From Nocardia transvalensis (GTDB taxonomy: Bacteria > Actinomycetota > Actinomycetes > Mycobacteriales > Mycobacteriaceae), in contig NZ_JADLQQ010000006.1 in NCBI RefSeq assembly GCF_015477765.1, forward strand, positions 496,001-560,000: DNA of 64,000 nt. The letters run 5' to 3'. A program made the translations under genes and the position numbers. The stretch's first letter is position 1. Each line of letters starts with the position of its first letter. This document shows, piece after piece, positions 49,513 to 58,537 of this stretch. Under the pieces are notes generated by a model. That model made no database searches and was not told where the DNA came from. It saw only the letters and a program-made list of their open reading frames with translations.

Positions 49513-49797
49513 TCATGCCATGTGCTGCAGTGCCGACAGCAGGGCGTCCTGCACGGCCGGGAGGAAGCCGAGATTGACGGCCATGGCGGCGCCGACACCG
49601 AGGCGCAGATGCGGGTGGCGGTTCCACCAGCCGATCGGTCCGCGCCGAGGTCCGCGATGGCACTGCTCGATCGTCTCGGCGCCGGTGGCGTTCTCGGCGT
49701 AGTAGCCGTAGGTGATCGGCGCGCTACGCAGATCGAGCAGTCCGGCCCGCGGATCGGCAACGGTCGTACCGCCCGCCGGTGAGCCGAGTGTGGTCAT
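49513..49797 (-). CDS. Cassette A gene 3: 94-aa conserved W/H-core protein
   Basis: The product is highly similar to the 54239-54514 product: shared VDPRAGLLDLR-type and YGYYAENAT segments, a single Cys, GWWNRH, LRLG(V/I)GA and the C-terminus GFLPAVQDALLSALQH. The C-terminal third is a hydrophobic amphipathic helix. No signal peptide. ATG 49797 overlaps the stop of the giant gene (ATGA), so its production is coupled to it. I know no family. Confidence 0.75.
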   Translation of the reverse strand: MTTLGSPAGGTTVADPRAGLLDLRSAPITYGYYAENATGAETIEQCHRGPRRGPIGWWNRHPHLRLGVGAAMAVNLGFLPAVQDALLSALQHMA

Positions 49798-52775
49798 GCG
49801 TTCCTCCGTTCATCGGTTCCGGGCACGGAGACCAGGGCGAATTCGAGCACGCGCCGGTCACCGCGGGCCGGTCCCTGCGCGGCGTGGAGGCCGACGAAGG
49901 GGACCTCGGAGTGCGAGGCGGGCGGTACACATTGGCCCGGTCCCGCCGGTCCTGCCGGTCCTGCCGGTCCCGCCGGTGTCGCCGATGCCGCCGGTGTCGG
50001 TGCTGCCGGTGCGTCGGAACGCTGGGGCTGCGGAGCCAGCAGCTTGTTCAGCGAGGCGATGACCTTGTCCAGATCGGCATCGTCGGGGATGAGGTCGTCG
50101 AGCAGCTGCGAGCCGTTGGGAGCGACCCCGCTGCTCTCCCCGCCACGAGGGCCGACGAAGTAGTCGCGCACCGCCCGGGCCAGGGAGATCAGATACGACC
50201 GGAACTGCCGGCTCTGCCGCAGCGCCTCCTCCAATGCGATCGCCGCGGCGATCGCGACCAGCAGGGCCACCGCACCGGCACCGGTCAGCGCACCGGCCGT
50301 GAAGGCCGCCAGCGCGGTGAGCTTGATGGCCTCCAGGGCGATCAGCCCGCCGACGACGGCCGTGGCCACCACACCGGCCAGGAAGCCCAGCACGGTGCCG
50401 ACCGCCAAGCCCACCAGGAAGGCGTCGAAGAGCAACTTCGCACCGATGGCGAGCGCGCCCAGTGCCAGGGCACCGAGAATGAGACCGCCCACCACCAGCA
50501 CCGGCAGCGCGAGCAGCGCCAGCGCGCCGAGGACGAGTCCGCCGAGCACCAGTGCGCCGATCACGAACGGGGCCGCGACCAGCGCGACGCCGAGCGCGAT
50601 GAGGCCCAGGCCCACGCCGACCACCGCCAGCTTGCCGAGATCCATGGCGACGAGCAACAGCACGAGAGGAGCCAGGATCGCGGCGCCGATCGCCGCCAGG
50701 GGCCACGTGAGCGGGCACAGGGCCAGCAGGGCCACGACGGCCAGGCCGCCCCCCACCAGCCAGTGCAGCGGGCACAGGACGATCCAGGCCAGTCCGCCCA
50801 CCGCCACGACGCTGCCGAGCGCGATGAGCGCCAGCCCGGCGAGCACCGACAGCACCGGCAGTGCGAGCACGGCCAGGAGCGCCAGACCGGCGGCGACGGC
50901 CAGGCCGCCGAGCACGAGCGCGCCGAGGCCGGTGCCGATGACCGCCAGCTTGAACAGCACGATCGCGCCGACGACGACGGCACCGATCGCGAACAGCGGC
51001 CAGGTCAGCGGGCACAGCAGCAGCAGTGCGCCGATGGCCAGCACCGGCAGCGCGAGCGCGGCCGCCACCCAGGTCAGCGGGCACAGCAGGAAGGCGGCCA
51101 GGATCAGCCCCCCGACCGCCATCAGGGGCAGGCCCACGGCGATCAGCGCCAGCGCACCGAGCGCCAGCAACGGCAGCGCCAACAGGGCCAGCGCACCGAG
51201 GACGAGGCCGCCGACGACCAGCGCCCCGAGCACGAGCGCCCCGAGGATGAGACCGCCGATGATCAGCACCGGCAGTGCCAGGGCGGCGAGCACCAGAGCA
51301 CCGATGACCAGCGCGCCGAGCACCAGAGGCGCGAGCAGCAGAGCGCCGAGCGCCAGGGCGCCCAGGGCCACCGCACCCTCGATCAGTTTCACCACGAACA
51401 GGGCGCCGAGCGCCAGGCCGCCGAGGGCAACTACCGGCCAGGTCAGCGGGCACAGCGCCAGGAATGCCAGGATCGGCGGGCCGAGCAGCAGCGCGCCCCA
51501 GCACAGCGGGCACAGGGCCAGCGCGCCGAGGGCCAAGCCACCGAGCAGCAGCGGCACGCCGAGCACCACACCGCCGATCACGAGCGCGCCGAGAACGAAC
51601 GGCGCGGCGATGAGCGCGCCGAGAATCAGCAGCGGCAGCGCGACTATGGCGATCGCACCGACCACCAGGGCACCCACCAACAGCAGCGGGAGCACCGGTA
51701 TCACCACGCCGGTGATGATGGGGATGATCACGGAGACGAATACCGGGGCGATGACGATCAGGGCGGCGTTGCGGGTGGCGAGGAGTCCGTCGCCCGCGAG
51801 CAGGCCCCGAATGCCGTGCAGCAGCGGGGTGAGCGAGCGCGGATCGACGATCGCGGCCAGCACCGGGGTGAGGAAGCCGAGCACCGGCGGGAATCCGCCG
51901 TGGGCGGGCGCGAGGAATCCGAGCACCGCCGAGGCGAGCGGGATGAGCTCGGGGATGCCGCGATCGACCAGTGCGCTCACGCCCTCGGTCAGCCCGTGCA
52001 CCGGATCGGCCGTGGCGGCGGTCGGCGTGGCGAGGCCCTGGACGAGGTCGCGCAGGGCGGACACGGCGTCGCCGCCGTCCTTCGGGAAGCCGAAGGTGAC
52101 GCGCGCCTGTTCGATCAGGTCATCGATGGGCGAGCCCATGTCGCGTCGGCGCGAGCCGGCCTGCTCGGTGGCCGCGGAGACGAAGCTGAGCAGATCGTCG
52201 ACTGGTCCACGCAGCGGGCCGGTCGGGAAGGTCTGATCCGCCCAGGTGGCGAGCCGACCCAGGTCCATGCCGGAGCCACCGATCTGCGCGGCCACCGCGG
52301 CCAGATCGCCGACCGGATCGACGGTGCGGGCGGGTGCTCCGCCGACAGGTGCGGCAACGGGCTGCAGCCCGAATCCTCCGCCCTGCCCGGCCTGGGGAGC
52401 GGGACCGCCCGGTCCCAGGGCGTCGGTCAGCGACTGCAGGGTGTCCCGCACCGGGTTGGTCTGATCGGGCAGCGCGGTGTCCAGGGCGCCCTGTGCCATG
52501 CCCTGCACGTCGACACCGGGTGCGGCCGCATCGATCGCGGCTCCGACCTGGGGCAGCTGGGCCTGCGCGCCGGCGATGGCGTCGCCGACCGGGTCGGTCG
52601 GAATCGGGATGGGCAGGCCGGGGATGTCCGCACTCGCGTGCGGGGTGGACATCATGACCGTGCTCAGCGAGGCGAACGCGGCGGCGGCGTAGAGGCCACG
52701 GCGATTGCGTTTGACGTCCTTACGGTGTCGGGCCGTGGACTTGTCGGTGGTGAAGAGCTGCCTGGTGGGCGACAT
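49794..52775 (-). CDS. Cassette A gene 2: giant hydrophobic repeat protein, 993 aa
   Basis: N-terminal signal region with KRNRRGLYAAAAFASLSTVM and a cleavage-like HASA, possibly Tat-type. Residues to about 330 form a soluble domain shared with the cassette B protein (LAAVAAQIGG, WADQTFPTGPLRGPVDDLL, LTPLLHGIRGLLAGDG). Then about 530 residues are almost only Ala, Leu, Val, Gly, Ile and Pro, with units like LVLGALALGALLL and six CPLxW motifs (CPLCW, CPLTW, CPLHW). The C-terminus is again conserved (FRSYLISLARAV; GSQLLDDLIPDDADLDKVIA) and ends with GPAGPAGPAGPG and a short tail. Function unknown; the composition suggests insertion into membrane or mycolic-acid layer, or a hydrophobic surface fibre. 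Confidence 0.8.
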   Translation of the reverse strand: MSPTRQLFTTDKSTARHRKDVKRNRRGLYAAAAFASLSTVMMSTPHASADIPGLPIPIPTDPVGDAIAGAQAQLPQVGAAIDAAAPGVDVQGMAQGALDTALPDQTNPVRDTLQSLTDALGPGGPAPQAGQGGGFGLQPVAAPVGGAPARTVDPVGDLAAVAAQIGGSGMDLGRLATWADQTFPTGPLRGPVDDLLSFVSAATEQAGSRRRDMGSPIDDLIEQARVTFGFPKDGGDAVSALRDLVQGLATPTAATADPVHGLTEGVSALVDRGIPELIPLASAVLGFLAPAHGGFPPVLGFLTPVLAAIVDPRSLTPLLHGIRGLLAGDGLLATRNAALIVIAPVFVSVIIPIITGVVIPVLPLLLVGALVVGAIAIVALPLLILGALIAAPFVLGALVIGGVVLGVPLLLGGLALGALALCPLCWGALLLGPPILAFLALCPLTWPVVALGGLALGALFVVKLIEGAVALGALALGALLLAPLVLGALVIGALVLAALALPVLIIGGLILGALVLGALVVGGLVLGALALLALPLLALGALALIAVGLPLMAVGGLILAAFLLCPLTWVAAALALPVLAIGALLLLCPLTWPLFAIGAVVVGAIVLFKLAVIGTGLGALVLGGLAVAAGLALLAVLALPVLSVLAGLALIALGSVVAVGGLAWIVLCPLHWLVGGGLAVVALLALCPLTWPLAAIGAAILAPLVLLLVAMDLGKLAVVGVGLGLIALGVALVAAPFVIGALVLGGLVLGALALLALPVLVVGGLILGALALGALAIGAKLLFDAFLVGLAVGTVLGFLAGVVATAVVGGLIALEAIKLTALAAFTAGALTGAGAVALLVAIAAAIALEEALRQSRQFRSYLISLARAVRDYFVGPRGGESSGVAPNGSQLLDDLIPDDADLDKVIASLNKLLAPQPQRSDAPAAPTPAASATPAGPAGPAGPAGPGQCVPPASHSEVPFVGLHAAQGPARGDRRVLEFALVSVPGTDERRNA

Positions 52776-52861
52776 GAGAAGAACCTTTCAATTCGAACTC
52801 GCAAAACGCTCGGGATGAATCCGGCGAGCGGGGCTCGCGGAGAGTTCTCCAATCTGGGTGA

Positions 52862-53161
52862 TCAGGCCGGACCGGTTTCGTCGGTGGCACACACGGCCTG
52901 CGACACACCGCCGTCCGGGCCGATGGGGGCGCCGATGCGGGTGTGCGGCAGGCCGCCGAGATCGCGGCAGCGAATGAAGGCGTGCGTGCCGTTCCCGGCT
53001 CCCGGTTCACAGGTCACGGTGACCTGGTTGGGCACCGAATAGTCGGCCGAACATCCGCTCGGGATCGGCTCCGACGAGGCGGATGTAGCGGCGATCGCGA
53101 CGCTCGAGGCGATGACTCCAAGAGCGCTAGCAAACATTGAGCAACTCTGAAAACGGGCCAT
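52862..53161 (-). CDS. Cassette A gene 1: small secreted four-cysteine protein
   Basis: The 99-aa product has a signal peptide (MFASALGVIASSVAIAATSA region) and a mature domain almost identical to that of 58538-58834: SGCSADYSVPNQVTVTC, GTHAFIRCRDLGGLPHTRIG and a final AVC. Four cysteines at conserved places suggest two disulfides. A thiol-disulfide oxidoreductase gene is divergent from it. Function unknown. ATG 53161 or the inner ATG at 53137 could be the start. Confidence 0.75.
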   Translation of the reverse strand: MARFQSCSMFASALGVIASSVAIAATSASSEPIPSGCSADYSVPNQVTVTCEPGAGNGTHAFIRCRDLGGLPHTRIGAPIGPDGGVSQAVCATDETGPA

Positions 53162-53168
53162 GGTGTCG

Positions 53169-53214
53169 ATCGTCTGTCCAATTCGGTCGAACCGTCAATC
53201 AGACGTAGATCACA
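53169..53214 (-). promoter_or_regulatory. Promoter and conserved upstream element of cassette A
   Basis: On the minus strand: TTGACG, 18 bases, GACGAT. The 25-bp stretch 53190-53214 differs at only two positions from 58861-58885 upstream of cassette B, and the distance to the start codon is nearly the same. Confidence 0.6.
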
Positions 53215-53418
53215 CTGGGCAAAAGCCCAGGTAAATGGTGTTAAGTGTCCGAATTTGCATAATCTTTATCTTGTCGCCGAAAGGTATCGGGCTACCATGC
53301 GTGGCGCCATTTCCCGGATCTTCTGATGAATTAAGATGACGGCAATTGCATCGCGACAGCAAATGTACGATATCGCGCCATAACCAACCGAAAGTACGAT
53401 TGGAATCGAGGTTTCGGG

Positions 53419-54168
53419 ATGGACGCCACGAAATCCCCGCGAAAGGGTGGAACCAGAGTTGCCGTCGTCCGCGCGGCCCGCGAAGGCCGCGGCGTGACGA
53501 CCGGCGTCGTCCTCACCGCCGTCGTTCTGATCGCGCTGGTCGTGGCGGTCGCGATATTCGTCGGGGCGACCAAGCGGAGTCACGACCATGCCGAGGAGGA
53601 ACGGGCGGCGGCCGAGGCTCCACCGTCGGTCTTCACCGATCGCGGCACGTTGCGATTCGGTGACCCGGCCGCCGCGACCGTGCTGACCGTCAGCACCGAC
53701 TTCGCCTGTCCGTCCTGTCGCACCTTCGCCCAGACCAGTGATACGGCCCTGGCGGATCTGACCCGCACGGGCAAGGTCGCGGTGGAGTACGACCTGGTGG
53801 CGATCGTGGGCGGCGCCGACCACTATTCGGCGCGGGCAGCCAATGCGTCGGCCTGCGTGGCGGCATCGGACAAGGACGCCTGGCCGGCCTGGTATCGATC
53901 GATGTTCGACCAGCAACCGGCCAAGGACTCCCCGGGAATGTCCGACGACCACATGGTGGATCTGGCCACCCGCGCCGGTGCCTCGGCACCGGAGGTGGCG
54001 ACCTGCATCCACGCCAACCGCTACCAGCAATTCGTCACCGCCCACACGGACAAGGTCGTCGCCGCCGGGCTGAACCACACCCCGACCGTCCGGATCGGCG
54101 ACCGGGTCGTGGAGAACCTCACCCCCGACGGCCTGCGCGCGGCCGTCGACCGCGCTGCCGCGAAGTAG
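53419..54168 (+). CDS. Membrane-anchored DsbA-like thiol-disulfide oxidoreductase
   Basis: The 249-aa product has a basic N-terminus, one membrane segment (TTGVVLTAVVLIALVVAVAI), and an extracytoplasmic thioredoxin fold with TDFACPSCRTFAQ (CPSC active site) and a cis-Pro loop NHTPTVRIGDRVVEN. It would oxidise or isomerise disulfides outside the membrane. It lies between two copies of a cassette that includes a secreted four-cysteine protein, its likely substrate. Confidence 0.85.
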   Translation: MDATKSPRKGGTRVAVVRAAREGRGVTTGVVLTAVVLIALVVAVAIFVGATKRSHDHAEEERAAAEAPPSVFTDRGTLRFGDPAAATVLTVSTDFACPSCRTFAQTSDTALADLTRTGKVAVEYDLVAIVGGADHYSARAANASACVAASDKDAWPAWYRSMFDQQPAKDSPGMSDDHMVDLATRAGASAPEVATCIHANRYQQFVTAHTDKVVAAGLNHTPTVRIGDRVVENLTPDGLRAAVDRAAAK

Positions 54169-54194
54169 GCCGGGGCGGTCCTCGGCCCGCAGGG

Positions 54195-54224
54195 TGGAGC
54201 CCGGCGCCCAGGTGCCGGGCTCCA
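54195..54224. terminator. Terminator between convergent genes
   Basis: Perfect 11-bp stem TGGAGCCCGGC (54195-54205) with GCCGGGCTCCA (54214-54224) between the DsbA-like gene and cassette B gene 3. Confidence 0.65.
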
Positions 54225-54238
54225 CGCGTGTCATCCGG

Positions 54239-54514
54239 TTATGCCAGATGCTGTAGCGCCGACAGCAGCGCGTCCTGCACGGCGGGCAGGAAACCGATAT
54301 TCACTGCCAACCCCGCTCCGATACCCAGACGCAGCTGCCGATGGCGGTTCCACCAGCCGATCCGCCCCCGCCGGGACCGCTCATGGCACGAGGCGATCGT
54401 GTCGGCATCGGTGGCGTTCTCGGCGTAGTACCCGTATCCGATCGGCGCGGTGCGCAGATCCAGCAGCCCGGCGCGGGGATCGACAACCGTTGTCCCGTCG
54501 GCGGTGTTCAGCAT
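54239..54514 (-). CDS. Cassette B gene 3: 91-aa conserved W/H-core protein
   Basis: Paralogue of 49513-49797 with GTTVVDPRAGLLDLRTAPIG, YGYYAENAT, RIGWWNRH and GFLPAVQDALLSALQHLA; roughly 70 per cent identical by eye. AAAGGAG lies seven bases before the ATG. It starts 31 bases after the giant gene B2, so the two are co-transcribed. The invariant GWWNRH and the single Cys are notable. Function unknown. Confidence 0.75.
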   Translation of the reverse strand: MLNTADGTTVVDPRAGLLDLRTAPIGYGYYAENATDADTIASCHERSRRGRIGWWNRHRQLRLGIGAGLAVNIGFLPAVQDALLSALQHLA

Positions 54515-54545
54515 GGCCGTCTCCTTTCCGATCCGATCCGCCGCC

Positions 54546-57500
54546 TCACAACGTCACCTCGACCAGCTGCCGGGCACCATCGCCCCGGACCGACCCGTCG
54601 GCGGCATCGATCCCCACGAGCGGAATATCGGCATGGGCAACCGGTGCCGCGGCCTGCTGCTGTTGCGGAGCCAGCCGCTGCACCAACGCCGCAATGAACT
54701 GATCGAGCGGCGCATTGTCCGGAATCAGGTTGTCCAGCAACTGCGACCCATCGACAGCCATACCGCCGGCGCCCGAGCCGCCCCCACCGAACCGGGCCCG
54801 CAACGCGGAGATCACATACGACCGGAACTCCGGGCTGAGCAGGAACGCCGCCCCGATCAGGCCGACTACGGCCAGGGGGACACCGATCAGCAGGGCTGGG
54901 ATGGCAAGGGCCGCACCGACACCGAGTATGGCCAGGGTTGCTGCGACGATCGGGACTCCGATCACCAGGATCGCGGCCAGGGCCGCCAAGGCGAGCAGGC
55001 CGATGAGGGCCACCGGGATTCCCATGCCGAACAGCGGGATGGCGATCGCGGTCAGCAGTGCCGCACCCGCACCCAGGACCGCGAGTGTGGCTGCGGCGAC
55101 GGGTATTCCGATCACGACCGCCGCCGCCAGGGCGGCGAGGGCAAGCAATCCGATCAGGGCCAGGGGTGCACCGATGGCCAGGACCGGCAGCGCCAGCAGG
55201 CCCAGCAGGGCGGCACCGGCCAAGGCCACGGCACCGGCACCGAGAGCGCCCACGACCAGGCCGCCCACCGCGGCGAGCCCGAGCAGCGGCACCAGCGCGG
55301 CGAGCACGGCTCCGCCACCGAGCACCGCACCGACGCCGAGCAGCGGCAGCGCCAGGGCGAGCGCAGCGCCGCCGAGGATCCACGGCGCGGCGAAATCGAG
55401 TGGCAGGCTGACCAGCCAGAAGGTCAGGACCACGGCCTTGAAGCCCAGGAACAATCCGCCGAACAGCAGGGCGCCCAGCAGCGGCACGCCGAAAAGCCCG
55501 AGCACCTGCATCGCAACGGCCACGAAGGCACCGAGCAGGCCCGCGACCGCGAACGGCGCGAACAGTGCGCCCAGCGCCACCGCGATGATCGGTGACAGCG
55601 CGGTGGACAGCACCGGGGCGAACGGCCCGACGATCAGGAACGGAATCGTCAGCACCGCGGCCAGCGCGAGAGCCGCGACCCCGACCGGAATCATCGCCAC
55701 GATCGCGAGGATGCCCAGCGCCGCCGTCAGGATCCATCCGGCCGCCGTGACCGCGCCGAGCAGCCCGAGCCCGGCAACCACCGCCAGCAGAATCGCGGCG
55801 GCTCCCACCACGAATCCCGCTGCGCCGACCGGGATTCCGATCAATGCGAACGGCGGGAACAGCAGCGAGCCGATCACGAACGCGGTGACGATGGCCGCCA
55901 GCGCCACGAACCCCGCCGCACCCAGCGCCGGGATCAGCACCGCCACGAACCCGGCCAGCAGCGTGGTCACCAGGGCCATGCCGCCGAGACCGCCCAGCAC
56001 GATGAACAGCTGACCCACCAGCAGCAGCGGGAGGGCGAGCAACGCGATCGGCGGGTTGATGATGATCAGCGCCCCGAGCGTCAGCGTCAGCATGGCGAAA
56101 CCGAGCACGCTCACCCCGAGCCCGCCGACGAATGCCGCGGCGACCGCCGCAACGGCCCACGCGAAGGCGCCCGCGATCAGCACCACGAACGGCGCGAAGG
56201 TGAAGACGAAGTCGGCGGCGGCCAACACCATGATCGCGGCCGAGGAAATGGCCAGGAAGGCGGCCACCAGCGGCAGCAACAGCGGAATGGCATACGGCAT
56301 GGTGACCATCGCGATCACACTCGCGACCGCCGCGGCCAGCGCCCACATCCCCGCCTCGATCAGGAAGAAGCTGGTGCACACCGCGACGAGCACACCCGCC
56401 AGGCCGAGCCCGCCGAACAGGAACAGCAGGCCCAGCGCCGTCGGAATCCCGACCAGCCCCAGGAATACGATCGGGGCCAGCAGCGGGCCGACGACCGGCA
56501 CCGCGAACACCAGAAACAGCGTGGCGGCGATGCCCGCCAGCACCGCGACCCCGGCGGCGATGGCACCGGCGGCGGTGATCAGCAGCCCGCCCGCGGCGGC
56601 GAGGAACCAGGCCGCCACCAGCGCGGCCAACCGAATCGCCTCGGCCGCCAACGCCAGCACCAGCAGCGCGCCCACGGCGACCGGTGCCACGATGGCCAGC
56701 GCTGTCATGCCGACGATGAACATCGCCGCGACGACGAGTCCCGCGGCAATTCCCGCCGCCCCGAACAGAATCAGGCCCGCGACCACCACCGCGGCCAGAA
56801 TCGGCAGGGCGATCAGACCCCACGGCGTGAACAGTGAGGCGATGCCGAGGGCCACGGCCAGTGCGGCGGCGACGGCGAAGGCGACACCCAGCACGCCGAA
56901 GGTCGCCAGTCCGGTGAGAATCGTGCCGACGAGCAGAATCCCGAACGCGCCCACGGTGAATGCCAATGTCGCCGTGATCAGGCCCAGCGGCGGGAACAGA
57001 ATCGTCAGCAGGGTGCCGAGCACGAGCGTGACGGCCAGCGCGGCCAGCGTCGTGACCACACCGACCGCGAGAGTGACCGCCGCCGCGGCGATTCCGCCGA
57101 CGACCACGGCGGCCAGCGCGACCAGCCCACCGGCGAGGATGACCGGCGCCAGCACCTGGAACGCGACGAACGCGATCGGGGCGACGACGATCAGCACCGG
57201 AATCGCGATGATCGCCAGCACCACCAGCACCGGAACAGCAAGTGCGGCCACCACCAGTCCGCCGATCACGAGAGCCCCGATGACCAGCGGCGCGGCGATG
57301 ACCGCACCGATCGCGACGATCGCGGCTATGCCGATCGCCCCGATCGCGAGCGCACCGGCGAACAGCAGCGGCACGATCGCGATGGCCGCGATGACGGGGA
57401 TGGCCGTCAGTGCGAGGGAGGCGTGGTGCGTACCGACGAGGCCGTCACCGGCCAGCAGCCCTCGAATGCCGTGCAGCAGTGGCGTCAGCGCGGTGCCCGG

Positions 57501-58517
57501 GTCGTCGAGCAGTCCGAGGACCGGCGTGACATAGCCCAGCAGCGGCGCGACACCGGACAGCGCGGGCGCGGCAAAGCCGAGAACGGCGGCGGCGAGCGGG
57601 CCGAACTCCGGCGCGGACAGCTGCTGGATGCCGTGGGCAAGACCGGACAGCGGGTCGCCGGAACCGGCCAGCGACGCGAGCAGATCGCGCAGCGCCTTGG
57701 TGACGTCGTCGCCGCCCTGGGCGGAGCCGAACAGGTCGCGGGCCTGTCCGATCAGCTCGTCGAGAGGTCCTGACTCGCGGCGGCGCGACCCGGCCTGCTC
57801 GATGGCCTGGCTGACGAATCCGAGCATGTCCTCCACGGGCTGACGCAGCGGGCCCGTCGGAAAGGTCTCGTCCGCCCAGGCGGCCAGCCGCCCGAGATCG
57901 AGGTTGGCGCCGCCGATCTGCGCGGCGACGGCGGCCAGTTCCTCGACCGGACCGGCGGCGTCGGTGCGCGCGGCGGGTATCGAGCCCACCGCCGGTCGCA
58001 GCGGTAGCCCCTCGGTCGGTGTCGCCTGGGCGCGCAGGGGCGCCGGAGCGGCCGGGGCGCCGGAGTTCATCGTGTCGGCCAACGCCTGCAGCGTGTTCTG
58101 GATGGTGTTCTGCACGGGGCCTGCCGAATTCGGCGGAAGGATCGCATTGATGGCGGTCTCGGCGACGGCGGGCAGGTCGATGCCGATCCCGTTGTCGCCG
58201 TTCGGGGTGAGCACCGGGACCGCGGGTGCGCCTTGGGGCGCGGCTGCGCGATCCAGTGCCGGGGGTGTGCCGATGGCCGCGGTCCGGCCGGGCAGATCGC
58301 CGCCGGGCAGGATCGGTGCCCCGGGAATGGGGAGGGCGGGCAGCTGGGCCGACGCGTGCCCACCGGACACCATCGCGGAGCTCAGCGAGGCGAAGGCGGC
58401 CGCGGCATAGAGCCCGCGGCGGTTGCGTTTGATTTCCTTGCCATGCCGACCCCTCTGAGAAGAGCCGCTTTTTTCAGAAAGACCACTTTTTGCAGAAAGC
58501 TTGCTTGTTGCAGACAT
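54546..58517 (-). CDS. Cassette B gene 2: giant hydrophobic repeat protein, 1323 aa
   Basis: Same layout as the cassette A protein: basic signal region with KRNRRGLYAAAAFASLSSAM and HASA, a soluble domain of about 350 residues (LAAVAAQIGGANLDLGRLAA; FPTGPLRQPVEDMLGFVSQA; LTPLLHGIRGLLAGDG), then about 850 almost uncharged residues, and a conserved end (FRSYVISALRARFGG; GSQLLDNLIPDNAPLDQFIA). The core lacks the CPLxW motif of copy A but has tandem units near its end, for example two copies of ALIGLLALAALAA about 53 residues apart. The size of the hydrophobic part is far beyond normal transporters, and loops with charge are nearly absent. Confidence 0.8.
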   Translation of the reverse strand: MSATSKLSAKSGLSEKSGSSQRGRHGKEIKRNRRGLYAAAAFASLSSAMVSGGHASAQLPALPIPGAPILPGGDLPGRTAAIGTPPALDRAAAPQGAPAVPVLTPNGDNGIGIDLPAVAETAINAILPPNSAGPVQNTIQNTLQALADTMNSGAPAAPAPLRAQATPTEGLPLRPAVGSIPAARTDAAGPVEELAAVAAQIGGANLDLGRLAAWADETFPTGPLRQPVEDMLGFVSQAIEQAGSRRRESGPLDELIGQARDLFGSAQGGDDVTKALRDLLASLAGSGDPLSGLAHGIQQLSAPEFGPLAAAVLGFAAPALSGVAPLLGYVTPVLGLLDDPGTALTPLLHGIRGLLAGDGLVGTHHASLALTAIPVIAAIAIVPLLFAGALAIGAIGIAAIVAIGAVIAAPLVIGALVIGGLVVAALAVPVLVVLAIIAIPVLIVVAPIAFVAFQVLAPVILAGGLVALAAVVVGGIAAAAVTLAVGVVTTLAALAVTLVLGTLLTILFPPLGLITATLAFTVGAFGILLVGTILTGLATFGVLGVAFAVAAALAVALGIASLFTPWGLIALPILAAVVVAGLILFGAAGIAAGLVVAAMFIVGMTALAIVAPVAVGALLVLALAAEAIRLAALVAAWFLAAAGGLLITAAGAIAAGVAVLAGIAATLFLVFAVPVVGPLLAPIVFLGLVGIPTALGLLFLFGGLGLAGVLVAVCTSFFLIEAGMWALAAAVASVIAMVTMPYAIPLLLPLVAAFLAISSAAIMVLAAADFVFTFAPFVVLIAGAFAWAVAAVAAAFVGGLGVSVLGFAMLTLTLGALIIINPPIALLALPLLLVGQLFIVLGGLGGMALVTTLLAGFVAVLIPALGAAGFVALAAIVTAFVIGSLLFPPFALIGIPVGAAGFVVGAAAILLAVVAGLGLLGAVTAAGWILTAALGILAIVAMIPVGVAALALAAVLTIPFLIVGPFAPVLSTALSPIIAVALGALFAPFAVAGLLGAFVAVAMQVLGLFGVPLLGALLFGGLFLGFKAVVLTFWLVSLPLDFAAPWILGGAALALALPLLGVGAVLGGGAVLAALVPLLGLAAVGGLVVGALGAGAVALAGAALLGLLALPVLAIGAPLALIGLLALAALAAAVVIGIPVAAATLAVLGAGAALLTAIAIPLFGMGIPVALIGLLALAALAAILVIGVPIVAATLAILGVGAALAIPALLIGVPLAVVGLIGAAFLLSPEFRSYVISALRARFGGGGSGAGGMAVDGSQLLDNLIPDNAPLDQFIAALVQRLAPQQQQAAAPVAHADIPLVGIDAADGSVRGDGARQLVEVTL

Positions 58518-58537
58518 TGGAAAGCCTTTCTTTCGGA

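Noticed and set aside
49779..53042. 1087-aa rightward frame antisense to the giant hydrophobic gene
   Set aside because: It is Gln/Arg/Glu-rich only because it is the complement of Leu/Ala/Gly codons in high-GC DNA. The leftward frame has a signal peptide, conserved ends, a paralogue and a promoter.
48858..53161. PE/PPE or WXG100/ESX secretion genes
   Set aside because: The locus corresponds to a PE_PGRS-containing interval of M. tuberculosis, but no PE, PPE or WxG signature is present in any of these proteins.
54450..57534. Long rightward frames antisense to the cassette B giant gene
   Set aside because: Same composition effect; no ribosome binding sites and no similarity to the antisense frame of copy A beyond the shared coding strand.
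50000..58000. CRISPR or simple tandem DNA repeats in the giant genes
   Set aside because: Repetition is at protein-composition level; no regularly spaced identical repeats with unique spacers are seen.
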